A DNA stretch of 46,613 nucleotides from Caldithrix sp964532875. Lineage in GTDB: Bacteria > Calditrichota > Calditrichia > Calditrichales > Calditrichaceae. Below are positions 44,854 to 46,613 of the stretch, in pieces. The translations under genes were made by a program, and so were the position numbers. The notes under the pieces were generated by a model, which was given only the letters and a program-made list of their open reading frames with translations, had not been told where the DNA came from and searched no databases. The first letter of the stretch is position 1, and every line of letters starts with the position of its first letter. Location of the stretch: NCBI GenBank assembly GCA_964532875.1, contig CAZHIZ010000008.1, positions 1-46,613 on the forward strand, given 5' to 3'.

Positions 44854-46002
44854 ATGATGCGTGTCCTTATTTTAGGCGCCGGACTCATCGGTCGAGCTAT
44901 GGCCATCGATTTGGCCGGAGATGCCGATTTACAAGTTTCCGTTGTGGATCGCAATGGCCGGATTTTGCAGAGATTAAGCCAATTCCCGCAAATCGCCACT
45001 CGGGTGGCGGATGTTACCAAGGACGGCATATTGAAGGAATTGTTGTCCCAATGCGATGTGTGCCTTAATGCCCTGCCCGGCTTTTTGGGATTTGATGTCC
45101 TGCGACAGATCATCTCCTTCAAACGCCCTGTTGTGGACATTTCCTTTGCCCCGGAAGACCCGTTTACACTAAATAGCCTGGCACGGGAGAACGGGGTGAC
45201 AGCCTTGGTAGATTGCGGTGTGGCACCCGGTTTAAGTAATTTACTGGTGGGATATGCCGCTTCTCAGTTGGGAAAAGTGCACAAAGTTCGCATTTTAGTG
45301 GGCGGTTTGCCCAGGGAGCGCCGTTTGCCGTGGGAATACAAAGCGGTCTTTTCCCCGATCGATGTCATCGAAGAATACACGCGTCCGGTTCATTTAAAAG
45401 AAAATGGGCAAACCGTAGTCCGAGAGGCTTTAAGCGAACCGGAACTTATTGATTTTCCCCACATTGGCACGCTGGAGGCTTTTAATACGGACGGTTTGCG
45501 TACGTTGCTTAAAACCATCGATGCTGAGGATATGGTGGAAAAGACCCTGCGCTATCCGGGGCACCGGGAAAAAATTTTGCTGCTAAAACAATCCGGATTT
45601 TTCGATGAACAATCGCTTCAGGTAAAAGGAAGCACTCTAAAGCCTTTAGATGTTACGGCACAAGTTTTAATCCGGCAATGGGAATTGCAAGAAGGTGAAC
45701 AGGATTTAACAATTATGCGGGTAGATGTGGAAGGTGAAGAGGGTGGCTATCGCTTTGAGGTTTTTGATACGTATGATGCCGAAAATAAAATTCATTCCAT
45801 GGCCCGCACGACCGGCTACACGGCAACCATCATGACCCGCGCTTTACTGAAAGGCATGATTCACAAAACAGGAATTTTACCGTTGGAGCTTTTAGGCTCC
45901 GATTCTTCGCTGGTTTCTTTTCTCTTTCAGGAACTCAAGAAACGCAAGGTACACATTACACGCCAGGTTCTCGGAAAGAATAAGGACGACCAAAAGGATT
46001 GA
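44854..46002 (+). CDS. Saccharopine/lysine-6-dehydrogenase-like oxidoreductase
   Basis: 382-aa NAD(P)-dependent oxidoreductase. The Rossmann start VLILGAGLIGRAMAIDLA is right at the N-terminus. The downstream DCGVAPGLSNLLVG motif is characteristic of saccharopine dehydrogenase-like enzymes, including L-lysine 6-dehydrogenase. Substrate specificity cannot be read from sequence. GGAGAG lies 5 nt before the ATG at 44854; the next ATG is adjacent. A possible longer frame to 44821 begins with TTG and has no ribosome site. It stands 166 nt after the LEA gene, with no clear promoter, and ends just before the repeat-rich region. Confidence 0.85.
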   Translation: MMRVLILGAGLIGRAMAIDLAGDADLQVSVVDRNGRILQRLSQFPQIATRVADVTKDGILKELLSQCDVCLNALPGFLGFDVLRQIISFKRPVVDISFAPEDPFTLNSLARENGVTALVDCGVAPGLSNLLVGYAASQLGKVHKVRILVGGLPRERRLPWEYKAVFSPIDVIEEYTRPVHLKENGQTVVREALSEPELIDFPHIGTLEAFNTDGLRTLLKTIDAEDMVEKTLRYPGHREKILLLKQSGFFDEQSLQVKGSTLKPLDVTAQVLIRQWELQEGEQDLTIMRVDVEGEEGGYRFEVFDTYDAENKIHSMARTTGYTATIMTRALLKGMIHKTGILPLELLGSDSSLVSFLFQELKKRKVHITRQVLGKNKDDQKD

Positions 46003-46055
46003 GACATTTAAAGTTAATGGCGAAGGATTAACTGGAATCTGGAATTAGGAACTGG

Positions 46056-46149
46056 CCCGTCAAAAGCCGGGTTTTTCAACCCGTCAAAAGCCGGGTTTTC
46101 AATCCATCAGTAGCCGCATCTTCGATCCGTCGAAGGCCGGATCTTCGAT
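46056..46149. repeat. Four tandem 23-24 bp hairpin repeats
   Basis: Units start at 46056, 46080, 46104 and 46127. Each has the form CCxTCxxxxGCCGxxTTTTC, and each can fold as a small hairpin: ACCCG/CGGGT in units 1 and 2, GATCCG/CGGATC for unit 4. Units 1 and 2 are nearly identical; unit 3 is degenerate. The pairing bases change together between units 2 and 4. Confidence 0.7.
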
Positions 46150-46214
46150 TTTTTCACTGAGTGTTAAGAGTCAAAGGTGAAGGGCAAATGGTAAGGTTGT
46201 CGAAAGGGCAAAAG

Positions 46215-46319
46215 CCGGTTCTCGAGTGCTCCCGCTGGAAGCGGGACCGTATCGAGAGAACCGAGCCCTGTTGCCTCGATACGATCCCCCGCTACAAGCG
46301 GGGCCCACTCGGCAACCGG
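46215..46319. repeat. Compound REP/BIME-like palindrome
   Basis: Two REP-like hairpins face each other: CCCGCT-gga-AGCGGG (46231-46245) and CCCCGCT-aca-AGCGGGG (46287-46303). They are enclosed by outer arms CCGGTT (46215-46220) and AACCGG (46314-46319), with inner arms CGTATCGAG (46248-46256) and CTCGATACG (46275-46283) flanking an 18-nt centre. The whole 105 bp is one large imperfect inverted repeat. Confidence 0.75.
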
Positions 46320-46383
46320 TTAGCAACAGTCGCCGGAATTGCTTGGGATAAATCCCCAATATTTTTGTGGCGGCACTTTTTAT

Positions 46384-46424
46384 CCACGAGCTAAAGCTCG
46401 TGGCAATTCAGCTCGTGGCAGTTC
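46384..46424. repeat. Palindrome with two 15-bp direct repeats
   Basis: CCACGAGCT-aa-AGCTCGTGG (46384-46403) is a perfect hairpin. AGCTCGTGGCAATTC (46395-46409) is followed directly by AGCTCGTGGCAGTTC (46410-46424), differing at one base. Confidence 0.7.
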
Positions 46425-46576
46425 AACCCCTTTTTGGGGACATTTAGAGTCTTCCCGACTTGGAGTGGACCACACGGCAAGGGGTGACGGCACATGCAGA
46501 CAAATTGAGAAATCCTGATTTTCTCTGGCCTTATTTTTTCCCCCTTCAAAACTATTTATCGGTTTGCAACAAAATA

Positions 46577-46597
46577 TGGATCGTCTACAACGATCCA
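46577..46597. repeat. Small hairpin near the window end
   Basis: TGGATCGT-ctaca-ACGATCCA, perfect 8-bp arms. The CTACA loop resembles that of the REP-like hairpin at 46287-46303. It may also be the terminator stem of a gene beyond the window. Confidence 0.55.
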
Positions 46598-46613
46598 CGT
46601 ATGTTTGGATGGT

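Larger units (their letters stand above)
46003..46613. other. Repeat-rich non-coding region at the right end
   Basis: 611 bp after the last gene. It contains four tandem hairpin repeats (46056-46149), a large compound palindrome (46215-46319), a perfect 9-bp-arm hairpin with direct repeats (46384-46424), CCCC-TTTTT-GGGG (46427-46439) and a final 8-bp-arm hairpin (46577-46597). Short open frames here run through the repeats and have no ribosome site, so I do not call genes. Confidence 0.85.

Noticed and set aside
46056..46149. CRISPR array
   Set aside because: Tandem repeats adjoin each other with no spacers, and no cas genes are present.
46161..46394. Short plus-strand open frame at the right end
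   Set aside because: It runs through palindromic repeats and has no ribosome site or protein-like composition.

Overview
This window looks like ordinary core chromosome from a diderm bacterium of the FCB (Fibrobacterota-Chlorobiota-Bacteroidota) superphylum or a neighbouring group. Calditrichota is my best guess, from inference only. Three things point that way: SecA carries the long insertion seen in Bacteroidota-type SecA; there are several lipoproteins and an outer-membrane-style energised envelope operon; and the best promoter-like sites share a TTG-N16/17-TAnnTT shape. No tRNA, rRNA, phage, intact insertion sequence or CRISPR array was seen.

Layout. 92-2933 (minus): hydrolase, nitroreductase and transglutaminase-like lipoprotein. 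3180-4100 (plus): Ca2+/Na+ antiporter. 4342-11632 (minus): phoH, thiolase, 3-hydroxybutyryl-CoA dehydrogenase, nusB, phosphoesterase and secA in a tight run. 11708-12855 (minus): coiled-coil lipoprotein plus LysM protein, ended by a terminator. 12982-14748 (minus): aspS. 14902-25521 (minus): a seven-gene operon of two large exported TPR proteins, a small exported protein, a TolQ/ExbB/MotA-type protein, two ExbD/TolR-type proteins and an AgmX/PglI-type TonB-like protein, closed by a clear terminator. 25657-35741 (minus): parA, parB, M23 peptidase, bactofilin, atpZ, an AtpI-like protein and the full F1Fo ATP synthase set (atpB-E-F-H-A-G-D-C). 36016-37821 (plus): membrane-anchored PpiD/SurA-type foldase, convergent with an uncharacterised gene (37907-38608) and metH (38713-42402). 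42983-46002 (plus): mscS, a double LEA/WHy-domain lipoprotein and a lysine-6-dehydrogenase-like gene. 46003-46613 is non-coding and full of palindromic and tandem repeats.

How the genes work together. Most of the window serves the cell envelope and energy. SecA exports proteins, the PPIase folds them, LysM and M23 proteins act at peptidoglycan, bactofilin gives a scaffold, and ATP synthase makes or uses the proton gradient. The 14902-25521 operon is the most interesting part. It has the composition of a proton-driven trans-envelope machine of the kind found in the Agl-Glt gliding complex of Myxococcus, but with an unusual gene set. One of its two ExbD-like subunits has Asn where the proton-carrying Asp normally sits, and its largest TPR protein ends in a predicted beta-sandwich domain.

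Other points of interest are two hairpins isolating atpC from atpD, a metH leader of about 180 nt with unrecognised structure, MITE-like inverted repeats at 4174-4285 and 42826-42958, and hairpin-forming tandem repeats at the right end. All functional calls come from reading the sequence. No database search was run.
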